Positions 53,837 through 64,000 of a DNA stretch of 64,000 nt are shown piece by piece. Numbering within the stretch: position 1 is the stretch's first letter; the number at the start of each line of letters is the position of its first letter. Where the stretch lies: the NCBI RefSeq assembly GCF_017309385.1, contig NZ_JAFJMJ010000001.1, positions 434,001 through 498,000 of the forward strand, written 5' to 3'. Below the pieces are notes generated by a model. It did not search any database, had not been told where the DNA came from, and worked only from the letters and a program-made list of their open reading frames with translations. The DNA is from Amycolatopsis sp. 195334CR (GTDB taxonomy: Bacteria; Actinomycetota; Actinomycetes; Mycobacteriales; Pseudonocardiaceae). A program made the translations under genes and the position numbers.

Positions 53837-54490
53837 GTGTCGTTCCTGATCCGGGTCCAGCTCCCGGACAGCCCGGGGACCCTCGGCGCGGTGGCCACCG
53901 CACTGGGCACGGTCGGGGCCGACATCCTCAGCGTGGACGTGGTGGAACGCACCAGCGGCGTGGCCATCGACGACCTGGTGGTCGAGCTGCCCACCGGCAG
54001 CCTGCCCGACGCGCTGATCACCGCGGCCGAGAGCGTGGAAGGCGTGGAGGTCGACGCCGTGCGGCCGTACGCGGGCGTGCTCGACACGCACCGCGAACTG
54101 GAGTTGGTCGAGGAGATCGCGGCGACGCCGAACACCGGGCTGGACCTGCTGGCCGAGGGGGTGCCGCGGATCATCCGGTCGGGCTGGGCCATCGTGGTCA
54201 CCCCGGCGGGCGACTCGCTGCAACGCCTGGCCTCCTCCGCGGCGGCGCCCGAGGCGCCGATCACGGACCTGCCGTGGCTGCCGCTGGAGCGCGCCACGGT
54301 GCTGGACAGCGAGGCGGCGTGGATCCCGGACACGTGGAAGGAACTCGGCACCGAGCTGGCCGCGACGCCGCTGGGGAAGCCGGACCGGGCCCTGCTGGTG
54401 GGCCGGCCGGGCGGCCCGATGTTCCGGGCGGCGGAGGTGGCGCGCCTGGCGCACCTGGCCGGCATAGTCGCCGTAGTCCTGGACGGCTGA
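53837..54490 (+). CDS. ACT domain protein
   Basis: A 217-residue protein with an N-terminal ACT domain (FLIRVQLPDSPGTLGAVATA) typical of amino-acid-binding regulators, then a C-terminal domain that resembles a degenerate GNAT or regulatory domain (RAEVARLAHLAGIVAVVLDG at its end is only loosely ACT-like). GTG at 53837 after GAGAGGGG. Conserved next to gatCAB in relatives. Ligand and role are unknown. Confidence 0.72.
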   Translation: MSFLIRVQLPDSPGTLGAVATALGTVGADILSVDVVERTSGVAIDDLVVELPTGSLPDALITAAESVEGVEVDAVRPYAGVLDTHRELELVEEIAATPNTGLDLLAEGVPRIIRSGWAIVVTPAGDSLQRLASSAAAPEAPITDLPWLPLERATVLDSEAAWIPDTWKELGTELAATPLGKPDRALLVGRPGGPMFRAAEVARLAHLAGIVAVVLDG

Positions 54491-54872
54491 CACCCGGCCT
54501 GACCTGGGCGGGCTGACGCCTGACCTGGCACCTTGCCTGCCCGAGCTGACACCTGGCCTGGGCGCTGGCACCTCGCCTACGCGAACTGGTGCCTGGCCTG
54601 CGCGGGCAGACACCTGGCCTGGGCGCTGGCACCTCGTCTGCGCAGGCTGACGCCCTGACCTGCGCGGGCAGACACTTTGCCCGCGCGCGGGCTGACACCT
54701 CGCCTACGCGAACTGGTGCCTGGCCTGCGCGGGCAGACACCTGGCCTGGGCGCTGGCACCTCGTCTGCGCAGGCTGACGCCCTGACCTGCGCGGGCAGAC
54801 ACTTTTGCCCACGCGCGGGCCGACACCTCGCCTACGCGGGCTGACACCTCGCCTGCGCGGGCTGACGCCTGG
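54487..54872. repeat. Minisatellite of degenerate ~20-bp units in a 127-bp higher-order repeat
   Basis: About 19 degenerate copies of a roughly 20-bp unit (near GCGGGCTGACACCTGGCCTG) occupy the convergent gap after the ACT gene. A 127-bp block (54569-54695) repeats almost exactly at 54696-54823, with one inserted T, and begins a third time at 54824. I see no coding frame with proper third-position bias in it. Confidence 0.85.
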
Positions 54873-54924
54873 CGATCGAAGCTGAAGCCCCCCGGATCCA
54901 GGCGGCCGGGCCTGGGCTCGTGCT

Positions 54925-54972
54925 GTGAAGGTGGCATTCACTGCCGATTTCGCAGTGAATGTGGCTTTCACT
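54925..54972. repeat. Two hairpin units as in the 48.5 kb array
   Basis: GTGAAGGTGGCATTCAC (54925-54941) and AGTGAATGTGGCTTTCACT (54954-54972), the same unit as at 48.5 kb. A diverged copy, CGAAGGTGGCTTTCG, lies at 55043-55057. The region up to 55100 holds no gene. Confidence 0.7.
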
Positions 54973-55100
54973 GCGCCTCGGCTGGGAGCGAGCGGCTTCC
55001 GGAGGCGCCTCGGCCGGGCGAGCGGCGCCTCGGCGGGTGACACGAAGGTGGCTTTCGGGGCGTGGGTGTCCCTCGGTCGAGTGGTTTGCGCAAAAAGACA

Positions 55101-56024
55101 TCACCGCAGGGAGGCGGCGATCGGGGCGAAAGCGTGCATGTCACGGTCCGAGATGACGTGGTAGCTCAGGCCGTACCGCTCCCGCCGCGACTGCAGTTCG
55201 TCGGCGATTCGGGTGGCGGAGCCCGTCACGCGCGAGGGCATGGCCAGCACGAAGTCCGCCGCCGAGGCGCCCCAGCCCCGGCTGCGCGCGGTGCGTTCCG
55301 CGGCCGCGCGGTGGTCGTCGGCCAGGTCGAACGACAGGATTTGGCTCAGCTCCACGTCCCGCCCGCTCTCGCGCACCCAGCCCACCTTGCGCGTCATCGT
55401 CTCGGCCGAACGCTCCGACATGGCATCCGAGATGCTCCCGCCGGGCAGCGCGATCGGCAGGATGCCGACCGTGTCCGCGACCGCGCCGGCCAGCCGCAGC
55501 ATGCGTTTGCCCCCGGCCCCGACCAGCAGCGGGGGCCGACCAGCAGAAGGGAACACCGACAGCTCCCGCACCCGGTAGTGCGCCCCCGAATAGGTCAGCT
55601 TCTCCCCGCTCAACAACCCGTCCAGCACGCTCAGCGACTCCCCCAGCCGCGACACCCGGACACCCGCCGCGTCGAAGGGCAGCCCGGCGCGCTCGTACTC
55701 GTCCAGCAGCCAGCCCGCCCCGATGCCCAGCTCGAACCGCCCGCCGGACAGGTGCTGCAGCGTCGCGGCCTCCTTCGCCAGCAGCACGGGGTGCCGGTAG
55801 TCGTTCGACAGCACCAGCGTGCCCACCCGCAACCGCGTGGTCGCCGCCGCCACCGCGGTCAGCGCCAGCATCGGCGACAGCTGGTCGCCGAACGGCTCGG
55901 TGACGAAGTGGTCCCGGACCAGCAGGGTCGAGTACCCGAGCCGTTCGGCCTCCTTCGCCGTCTCGATCAGTCCCGCGCCATCGCGCACGGACTCCGCCAC
56001 CACCCCGAACCGGAACTCACGCAT
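55101..56024 (-). CDS. LLM class F420-dependent oxidoreductase
   Basis: A 307-residue luciferase-like enzyme (FGVVAESVRDGAGLIETAKE, ATTRLRVGTLVLSNDYRHP, GGRFELGIGAGWLLDEYERA) of the TIGR03621 F420 subgroup. Third such protein in this window. ATG at 56024. Substrate unknown; not part of a visible operon. Confidence 0.87.
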   Translation of the reverse strand: MREFRFGVVAESVRDGAGLIETAKEAERLGYSTLLVRDHFVTEPFGDQLSPMLALTAVAAATTRLRVGTLVLSNDYRHPVLLAKEAATLQHLSGGRFELGIGAGWLLDEYERAGLPFDAAGVRVSRLGESLSVLDGLLSGEKLTYSGAHYRVRELSVFPSAGRPPLLVGAGGKRMLRLAGAVADTVGILPIALPGGSISDAMSERSAETMTRKVGWVRESGRDVELSQILSFDLADDHRAAAERTARSRGWGASAADFVLAMPSRVTGSATRIADELQSRRERYGLSYHVISDRDMHAFAPIAASLR

Positions 56025-56073
56025 GAGCCGATCCTCGGAAAGCAGCCGCGAAGAAGCTGGCGGTTTTCGGACG

Positions 56074-58931
<2,858 letters not shown>

Positions 58932-58946
58932 GTACGCGACTCTAGG

Positions 58947-59963
58947 TCACCAGCCCTCCGGGGGTTCGGCAAACGCCTTACCCAGGTCCCTGGTCAGCGA
59001 AAGCGCCCGCCGCATCCAGTCCGCCGAAGCGCCGGCCAGGCCGCACACCGGGGTCGGCACCGCGCGTTCGGTGAGGATCGAGCGGTTGAACCCCAGCCGG
59101 TCGGCCAGTTCCAGGGCGGGACGGGCGATCGCGCGCAGGTTCTTTTCGGACCGCGTCGCCGGGGTCAGGCCGAGGAACAGTTCCACGCCCGAGTCCCAGG
59201 TCTCGCCGAGCTCGTCGAGCACGGCGGACGACAAGTCGACAACGGTCAGGTCGAAGGCGATCGCCCCGGCCCCGGCCGCGCGCAGCAGCGCGAACGGCGG
59301 CCGGTCGGCGCAGCAGTGCACGATCACCGGCTGCCCGGTGATCGACCGCACGCCCTCGACCATGCGCGTGAGCAGTTCGCGCGCCTCCGGCTCGGGCACC
59401 GCGGGCACGGTGCCGTAACCGGACGGGGTGGACAGCGAACCGGCGAGAATGGCGGGCAGCGACGGCTCGTCCAGCTGCACCACCACCTTCGCGCCGGTCC
59501 GCGCGCTCAGTTCGGCGACGTGCCCGCGCAGGCCTTCGAGCAGCGATTCGGTGAACTCGCGCAGCGCGCCGCGATCGGTCAGCACCCGGTGCCCGCGCGG
59601 GAGCTCGATCCCGGCGCCCAGCGTCCACGGGCCCGCGATCTGCGCCTTGATCAGCTCGGGCTTGCCCGCCGCCTCCTGCACCGCGTCGAGGTCCCAGCGG
59701 CGCAGGTCGACCGCCCGCCGGTGGTCGTGCCCCGGCCGCGCGGCCACGCGGTAACCCGACGGCACCACTTCGACCGCCAGGTCCACCAGCAGCGCGGCGG
59801 TCCGGCCGAGCAGGTCGGCGCCCACCCCGCGCGCGGGCAACTCCGGTTCGTGCGGGAAGTCCGCGAGTTCGCCGAAGATCACCGCCGCCGCTTCGGTCAC
59901 GTCGGTGCCCGGCATCGATCCGATCCCGGTGGCCGCGCCGGCCCGCCATGCTCGTTCGTTCAC
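58947..59963 (-). CDS. Short cobalamin-independent methionine synthase-like protein (UROD/MetE fold)
   Basis: A 338-residue protein corresponding to the C-terminal catalytic barrel of MetE: GIGSMPGTDVTEAAAV at the start, VVQLDEPSLPAI, zinc-type HCCAD and the late Cys in PVCGLAG. It lacks the N-terminal barrel of full MetE. Single-barrel versions are found in archaea and actinobacteria and may use a different methyl donor. First gene of metE-like/hypothetical/ligA operon. ATG at 59963. Confidence 0.84.
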   Translation of the reverse strand: MNERAWRAGAATGIGSMPGTDVTEAAAVIFGELADFPHEPELPARGVGADLLGRTAALLVDLAVEVVPSGYRVAARPGHDHRRAVDLRRWDLDAVQEAAGKPELIKAQIAGPWTLGAGIELPRGHRVLTDRGALREFTESLLEGLRGHVAELSARTGAKVVVQLDEPSLPAILAGSLSTPSGYGTVPAVPEPEARELLTRMVEGVRSITGQPVIVHCCADRPPFALLRAAGAGAIAFDLTVVDLSSAVLDELGETWDSGVELFLGLTPATRSEKNLRAIARPALELADRLGFNRSILTERAVPTPVCGLAGASADWMRRALSLTRDLGKAFAEPPEGW

Positions 59964-60088
59964 CCGGCCGATTGTGCTCGGTGTTGCACGCGGGTAAACG
60001 GTCGCCCCGTCGCCTGTCGCTCCCGGCGTGCGGAAGTCACACTGTGGTCAGTCAGCTACCGGATGATCAACGAGGAGGTGAAACCGCG

Positions 60089-60922
60089 ATGCGCGTGGCA
60101 CTGGCCCAGACCGACTGCCGCCTCGGCGACGTCGACGGGAACTTGACCAGCACCGAGCAGCTCATCAAGGAATCCGCGGCACAGGACGCGGACCTGGTGG
60201 TCTTCCCCGAGCTGAGCCTCACCGGCTACGCGCTCGGGCAACTCGCCGAGGACATCTCCCTGTGGCCGGACGACCCGCGCCTGGCCGAACTCGCCAAGCA
60301 CGGCCCCGACGTGGTGATCGGTCTGCTCGAGGACGGCCGGATCCGCAGGCACAACTCCGCGCTGTACCTGTCCGACGGCGAGATGGTGCACAACCACCGC
60401 AAGCTGTACCTCCCGAACTACCTGATCTGGGAGGAGCGCAAGCACGCCAGCCCCGGGCAGACCATGCGGGCCTTCGACACCCGGCACGGCCGGTTCGCCA
60501 CGCTGATCTGCAACGACGCCTGGCAGCCGATGCTGCCGTGGCTGGCCGCGCAGGACGGGGCCGAGGTGCTGGTGGTGCCGACCAACAGCGCGGCCAAGCT
60601 GACCGGCGGCTCGTTCGACCCCGCCGAGTACTGGCACGACCTGCTCGTGTTCACCGCGCGCATGCAGCAGTGCTGGGTGATCTTCGTGAACCGGGTCGGC
60701 GACGAGGCCGGGGTGCGCTTCTGGGGTGGTTCGCGGGTGATCGACCCGTGGGGTTCGGTGGTGGCCACCGCGCCGACCTGGGAGGAATCGCTGACCCTGG
60801 TGGACATCGACCTGACCGCGGTGCGCCGTCGCCGCCGGGAGATCCCGCTGCTCGCCGACGCCCGGCTCGGCCTGCTCCGCCGGGAGCTGGAGCGGCTGAT
60901 CAACGAGAGCGGACCCGACTAG
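60089..60922 (+). CDS. Nitrilase-family carbon-nitrogen hydrolase
   Basis: A 277-residue amidase-type enzyme with catalytic triad Glu41 (FPELSLTGY), Lys105 (NHRKLYLPN) and Cys141 (LICNDAW). Hydrolyses a small amide or nitrile, substrate unknown. Similar to the N-terminal domain of glutamine-dependent NAD synthetase. ATG at 60089 follows GAGGAGGTG 6-9 nt upstream. Confidence 0.9.
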   Translation: MRVALAQTDCRLGDVDGNLTSTEQLIKESAAQDADLVVFPELSLTGYALGQLAEDISLWPDDPRLAELAKHGPDVVIGLLEDGRIRRHNSALYLSDGEMVHNHRKLYLPNYLIWEERKHASPGQTMRAFDTRHGRFATLICNDAWQPMLPWLAAQDGAEVLVVPTNSAAKLTGGSFDPAEYWHDLLVFTARMQQCWVIFVNRVGDEAGVRFWGGSRVIDPWGSVVATAPTWEESLTLVDIDLTAVRRRRREIPLLADARLGLLRRELERLINESGPD

Positions 60923-61018
60923 TCCGACCAGTCCGCACGGTCGGGGTGAACACGGACATTTTCCGTAAATCCCCTGATCACCGCCACCGCGGGGGTGCTC
61001 GCATTACGCTCAACCGCC

Positions 61019-61828
61019 ATGACGAGCTCTTCGCCGCCGGGCTGGTACGCCGACCGCGCCGATCCCACCACGCAGCGCTGGTGGGACGGTGCCGGGTGGA
61101 CCGAGCAGACCCGCCCGGCCCCGCGTCCGCACGACGCCGAGAGGATCGAGCTGGACATCGAGGGCGCGCCCGACCCGGACCGGATCCGGGCGCAGGCGGC
61201 CAGGGCGACGAAGGGCCAGGCGGTGCGCGGTGGCGGCGGAACGCTGTTCACCGAACCGGTGCTGGTGGTCAACCAGCGGGCGAAGCTGATCGAGCTGGCC
61301 AACGAGTTCGGCGTGTTCGACGCCGACGGCAACCGGCTCGGCGGGGTGGTCCAGGTCGGGCAGAGCGCGCTGCGCAAGGTGATGCGCCTGCTCACCGCGT
61401 ACGACCAGTACCTCACGCACCGGTTCGAGGTGCGTGACGCCAACCACAGCACGGTGCTCAAGGTGACCCGGCCGCGCAAGATCTTCAAGTCGAAGTTCCT
61501 GGTCACCAGGGCCGACGACTCGCCGATCGGCGAGATCGTGCAGGAGAACATGATCGGCAAGATCAGGTTCGCTTTCCTGGTCGGTGCTCGTAAGGTGGGA
61601 GGCATCCACGCGGAGAACTGGCGCGCGTGGAACTTCTCCATCCGCGACGAGTCCGGCGAGGAGGTGGCCAGGGTGACCAAGACCTTCGGCGGGTTCGTCA
61701 AGGCCGCCTTCACCACCGCGGACAACTACGTGGTGCAGATCCACCGGCAGCTGCCGGACCCGCTGGCCAGCATGGTGGTCGCCGCCGCGCTGACCATCGA
61801 CACGGCGCTCAAACAGGACTCCGACTAA
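61019..61828 (+). CDS. DUF2510 and LURP-one/scramblase-like domain protein
   Basis: A 269-residue protein. DUF2510 at residues about 7-40 (PPGWYADRADPTTQRWWDGAGWTEQTRP fits the Trp-rich motif), a linker, then a LURP-one-related barrel (about 75-265, VVQVGQSALRKVMRLL, SKFLVTRADDSPIGEI). Such barrels bind phospholipid or nucleotides. ATG at 61019 preferred over 60995. Location uncertain, possibly membrane-associated. Confidence 0.82.
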   Translation: MTSSSPPGWYADRADPTTQRWWDGAGWTEQTRPAPRPHDAERIELDIEGAPDPDRIRAQAARATKGQAVRGGGGTLFTEPVLVVNQRAKLIELANEFGVFDADGNRLGGVVQVGQSALRKVMRLLTAYDQYLTHRFEVRDANHSTVLKVTRPRKIFKSKFLVTRADDSPIGEIVQENMIGKIRFAFLVGARKVGGIHAENWRAWNFSIRDESGEEVARVTKTFGGFVKAAFTTADNYVVQIHRQLPDPLASMVVAAALTIDTALKQDSD

Positions 61829-61835
61829 GGACTTC

Positions 61836-62882
61836 ATGGAACTCACCCCCGACGACGGTTCCCAGCACTGGGCGGAACCCGGCGTGTACGCGGTTTCGCC
61901 CGGCGTCTACCGGATCCCGTTGCCGCTGCCCAACGACGCGCTGAAGGCGATCAACGTCTACGCGGTCACCGACGGCTCCCGGCTGGTGCTGGTCGACTCG
62001 GGCTGGGCACTGGTGGAGGCCCGCGAACTGCTCGGCGCCGGGCTCAAGGCGATCGGCGCCGAACTCGGGGACGTGGCGGAGTTCCTGATCACCCACGTGC
62101 ACCGCGACCACTACACCCAGGCGGTGGCGCTGCGCCGCGAGTTCGGCGGGCGGGTGGCGCTCGGCGAGGGGGAACGCGAATCGCTGAAGATCAGCGGTGA
62201 TCCCTCGACCATGCCGATGAACACGCAGATCCGGCTGCTGAGCCAGGCCGGGGCCGCGCCGGTGATCGAGGCGCTGGCCGAGATGTTCGGCGGGTACAAG
62301 CGCCCGCGCACGGACACCGACCTGTGGGAGGAGCCCGACGAGTGGCTCACCCCGGGCCGCCGCACCGTGCTGCCGGACCGTGAGCTGGACGTGGTGCACA
62401 CGCCGGGCCACACCGCCGGGCACATGGTCTTCGTCGACGACGCGGCGAACCTGATGTTCACCGGGGACCACGTGCTGCCGCACATCACCCCGTCCATCGG
62501 CTTCCAGCCGGTCCACACGGCACTGCCGCTCAAGGAGTTCCTGGACTCGCTGCGCCTGGTGCGCGGCCTGCCGGACCGGCGCATGCTGCCCGCGCACGGC
62601 CCGGTCACGCCCAGCGTGCACGCGCGGGTCGACGAACTGCTGGCGCACCACGACGACCGCCTCGCCGAGATGGGCTCGCGCGTGGCCGACGGCGCGAGCA
62701 CCGCCTACGAGGTCGCGCTGCGGCTCGGCTGGACGCGGCGGCAGCGCGAACTCGGTGAGCTGGACGCGTTCAACCAGTGCCTCGCGGTCAACGAAACCGG
62801 GGCGCACCTGGAGCTGCTCGCCTTCCGCGGCGAGCTCACGGCGTCCGATGTGGACGGTGTCCGGCGGTACCGGCTCCCGTGA
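61836..62882 (+). CDS. Metallo-beta-lactamase fold hydrolase
   Basis: A 348-residue protein with HxHxDH (THVHRDHYTQAVAL), HTPGHTAGHMVF and MFTGDHVLPH metal-binding motifs. C-terminal 100-residue helical domain. Related enzymes cleave thioesters, lactones or sulfonates. Starts 7 nt after the LURP-like gene, probably co-transcribed. Overlaps the convergent SMP-30 gene end by 47 nt. Confidence 0.9.
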   Translation: MELTPDDGSQHWAEPGVYAVSPGVYRIPLPLPNDALKAINVYAVTDGSRLVLVDSGWALVEARELLGAGLKAIGAELGDVAEFLITHVHRDHYTQAVALRREFGGRVALGEGERESLKISGDPSTMPMNTQIRLLSQAGAAPVIEALAEMFGGYKRPRTDTDLWEEPDEWLTPGRRTVLPDRELDVVHTPGHTAGHMVFVDDAANLMFTGDHVLPHITPSIGFQPVHTALPLKEFLDSLRLVRGLPDRRMLPAHGPVTPSVHARVDELLAHHDDRLAEMGSRVADGASTAYEVALRLGWTRRQRELGELDAFNQCLAVNETGAHLELLAFRGELTASDVDGVRRYRLP

Positions 62883-63756
62883 CGTTGAGCATCAGCGAGT
62901 AGAGCGACGAGCTGGCGCAGAGGAACAGGCGGTTCCGCTTGGGGCCGCCGAAAACGAAGTTCGCCACGACCTCGGGCACCTTGAGCTTGCCGAGGCGCGT
63001 GCCGTCGGGGTCGAAGCAGTGCAGACCGTCCCCGGCGGCGGCCCAGACGCGGCCGGTGTTGTCCAGGCGCAGCCCGTCGAACCGGCCGGCGTCGCAGGTC
63101 GCGAACTCCGCGCCGCCACCGAGCGTGCCGTTGTCCCGGACGTCGAACACGCGGATGTGGTTCGCCCCGGTGTCGGCGATGTAGAGCTGGGAACCGTCCG
63201 GCGAGAAGGCCAATCCGTTGGGGCGCGCGAAATCGTCGGCCACGATGGCGGCCTCGCCGGTGCCGGGGTCGACCCGGTACACGTGGCAGGCGCCGATCTC
63301 GCTCTCCGCCCGGTGGCCCTCGTAGTCGCTGTCGATGCCGTAGCTGGGGTCGGTGAACCAGTGCGCGCCGTCGGCCGAGACGACCACGTCGTTGGGGCTG
63401 TTGAACCGCTTGCCCCGGTAGGTGTCGGCGATGACGGTGACGGAGCCGTCGTGCTCGGTGCGGGTGACGCGGCGGTGGCCCTGCTCGCAGCTGACCAGCC
63501 TGCCCCGCGGGTCGACGGTGGCGCCGTTGGTGTACCCCGCCGGGCTGCGGAACACGCTGACCACGCCGCTGGTCTCGTCCCAGCGGAGCATGCGGTCGTT
63601 GGGGATGTCGCTCCAGACCAGGTAGCGGCCGGCCGGGAAGTAGGCCGGGCCCTCGGCCCAGCGCGTGCCCTCGTACAGCCGTTCCAGCCGGTCGTCCCCG
63701 CCGACGCGGGCGAACCGCTCGTCCAGAACTTCCAGCTCCGTCGGAACCGTGTCCAT
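62836..63756 (-). CDS. SMP-30/gluconolactonase family protein
   Basis: A 306-residue six-bladed beta-propeller lactonase: YEGTRWAEGPAYFPAG with metal Glu, NSPNDVVVSADGAHWFTDP, RPNGLAFSPDGSQLYIAD. Hydrolyses sugar lactones or similar; substrate unknown. ATG at 63756 is divergent from the Lrp gene by 68 bp. Its last 47 nt overlap the convergent MBL gene. Confidence 0.9.
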   Translation of the reverse strand: MDTVPTELEVLDERFARVGGDDRLERLYEGTRWAEGPAYFPAGRYLVWSDIPNDRMLRWDETSGVVSVFRSPAGYTNGATVDPRGRLVSCEQGHRRVTRTEHDGSVTVIADTYRGKRFNSPNDVVVSADGAHWFTDPSYGIDSDYEGHRAESEIGACHVYRVDPGTGEAAIVADDFARPNGLAFSPDGSQLYIADTGANHIRVFDVRDNGTLGGGAEFATCDAGRFDGLRLDNTGRVWAAAGDGLHCFDPDGTRLGKLKVPEVVANFVFGGPKRNRLFLCASSSLYSLMLNVTGAGTAGHRPHRTP

Positions 63757-63812
63757 AATTTCTCACTTCTACTGAATGACATCCGGTGTGCCAAGCATAT
63801 GGCTGAATGAGA

Positions 63813-63818
63813 TATGGT
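63813..63818 (+). promoter_or_regulatory. -10 box of a leaderless lrp-type gene
   Basis: TATGGT lies 6 nt before the ATG at 63825. No ribosome site is at normal spacing. ATATGG occurs twice, 15 bp apart (63797 and 63812), a possible binding repeat for the regulator. Confidence 0.4.
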
Positions 63819-63824
63819 CAAGGC

Positions 63825-64000
63825 ATGGATGACGTGGACCGGCGACTGTTGGAGGAACTGCAACGCGACGCCACCCAGTCGTACGCGGCGCTCGGCCGGG
63901 CCGTCGGCCTGTCCAGCGGCGCGGCCCACGAGCGGGTGCGGAAACTGCGCGACGCCGGGGTGATCCGCCGGACGACGGTGGAGGTCGACCCGGTGGCGCT
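63825..64000 (+). CDS. Lrp/AsnC family transcriptional regulator, partial
   Basis: The first 58 residues of an Lrp/AsnC regulator run off the window: MDDVDRRLLEELQRDATQSY and ALGRAVGLSSGAAHERVRKL form the helix-turn-helix. The C-terminal ligand domain is missing from the window. Divergent from the SMP-30 gene, which it may control. Confidence 0.88.
   Translation, partial: MDDVDRRLLEELQRDATQSYAALGRAVGLSSGAAHERVRKLRDAGVIRRTTVEVDPVA

Noticed and set aside
54487..54872. CRISPR-like array
   Set aside because: The units are about 20 bp, degenerate and contiguous, with no unique spacers, and no cas genes lie nearby.

Overview
The window looks like a chromosomal segment of a high-GC filamentous actinobacterium, most likely Pseudonocardiaceae and plausibly Amycolatopsis or a close relative. 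The evidence is near-total G/C at third codon positions, many GTG starts, leaderless promoters, a mycothiol-type isomerase, several F420/LLM oxidoreductases, an AfsR/SARP regulator, a DUF397 protein and several SpoIIE-type phosphatases. The genus is inferred from gene content, not computed.

Layout. (1) 0-16.6 kb is a signalling region. It holds a GAF-ANTAR regulator, a secreted GH43 glycosidase, a mycothiol-type isomerase and a secreted I36-like inhibitor. An AfsR-like regulator sits behind a GAF-SpoIIE phosphatase. A MarR gene is followed by a tightly overlapping rsbR-rsbS-rsbT-like operon ending in two PP2C phosphatases. After these come an ECF sigma factor with a SnoaL-like tail, a RibD-type reductase, an SRPBCC protein, a serine beta-lactamase-like protein and another GAF-PP2C phosphatase. 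(2) 16.7-18.8 kb is a scar: an IS110-family element flanked by gene remnants. (3) 18.8-24.7 kb carries a PadR-ATPase-FtsX efflux operon with a visible operator, tRNA-Glu(CUC), tRNA-Gln(CUG), a HAD phosphatase and gltX. (4) 24.8-45.6 kb is dominated by amino-acid biosynthesis: cimA, leuB, serA, ilvBNC and ilvD. Interspersed are a flavin monooxygenase, an FAH-family hydrolase, a large secreted subtilase, a TetR/LLM pair, an ankyrin protein and a DUF397 protein. (5) 45.6-54.5 kb contains DoxX, a 2-hydroxyacid dehydrogenase, a lipoprotein, a cupin and the gatC-gatA-small membrane protein-gatB-membrane protein operon. (6) 54.5-64 kb contains a minisatellite, an LLM enzyme, a metE-like/hypothetical/ligA operon, a nitrilase-family amidase, a LURP-one-like protein, a metallo-beta-lactamase fold protein, an SMP-30 lactonase and the start of an Lrp/AsnC regulator.

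How the parts work together. Branched-chain amino acid genes are controlled at two places by matching transcription-attenuation leaders (cimA and ilvB). Each has a -35/-10 pair with an 18-bp spacer, a GTG start 7 nt after the -10 (leaderless), a 15-16-codon peptide rich in the relevant amino acids, a hairpin beginning in the peptide's last codons, and a terminator with six T's. A shared long palindrome lies immediately downstream of both leuB and ilvD. tRNA-Gln, tRNA-Glu, GluRS and GatCAB are all in the window and no glutaminyl-tRNA synthetase is seen. This fits the indirect route to Gln-tRNA.

The most unusual signals are the paired attenuators, the stressosome-like module with a MarR-type operator over its -10 box, the hairpin repeats with a constant loop and compensating stems, the 127-bp higher-order repeat, and the IS110 insertion scar.
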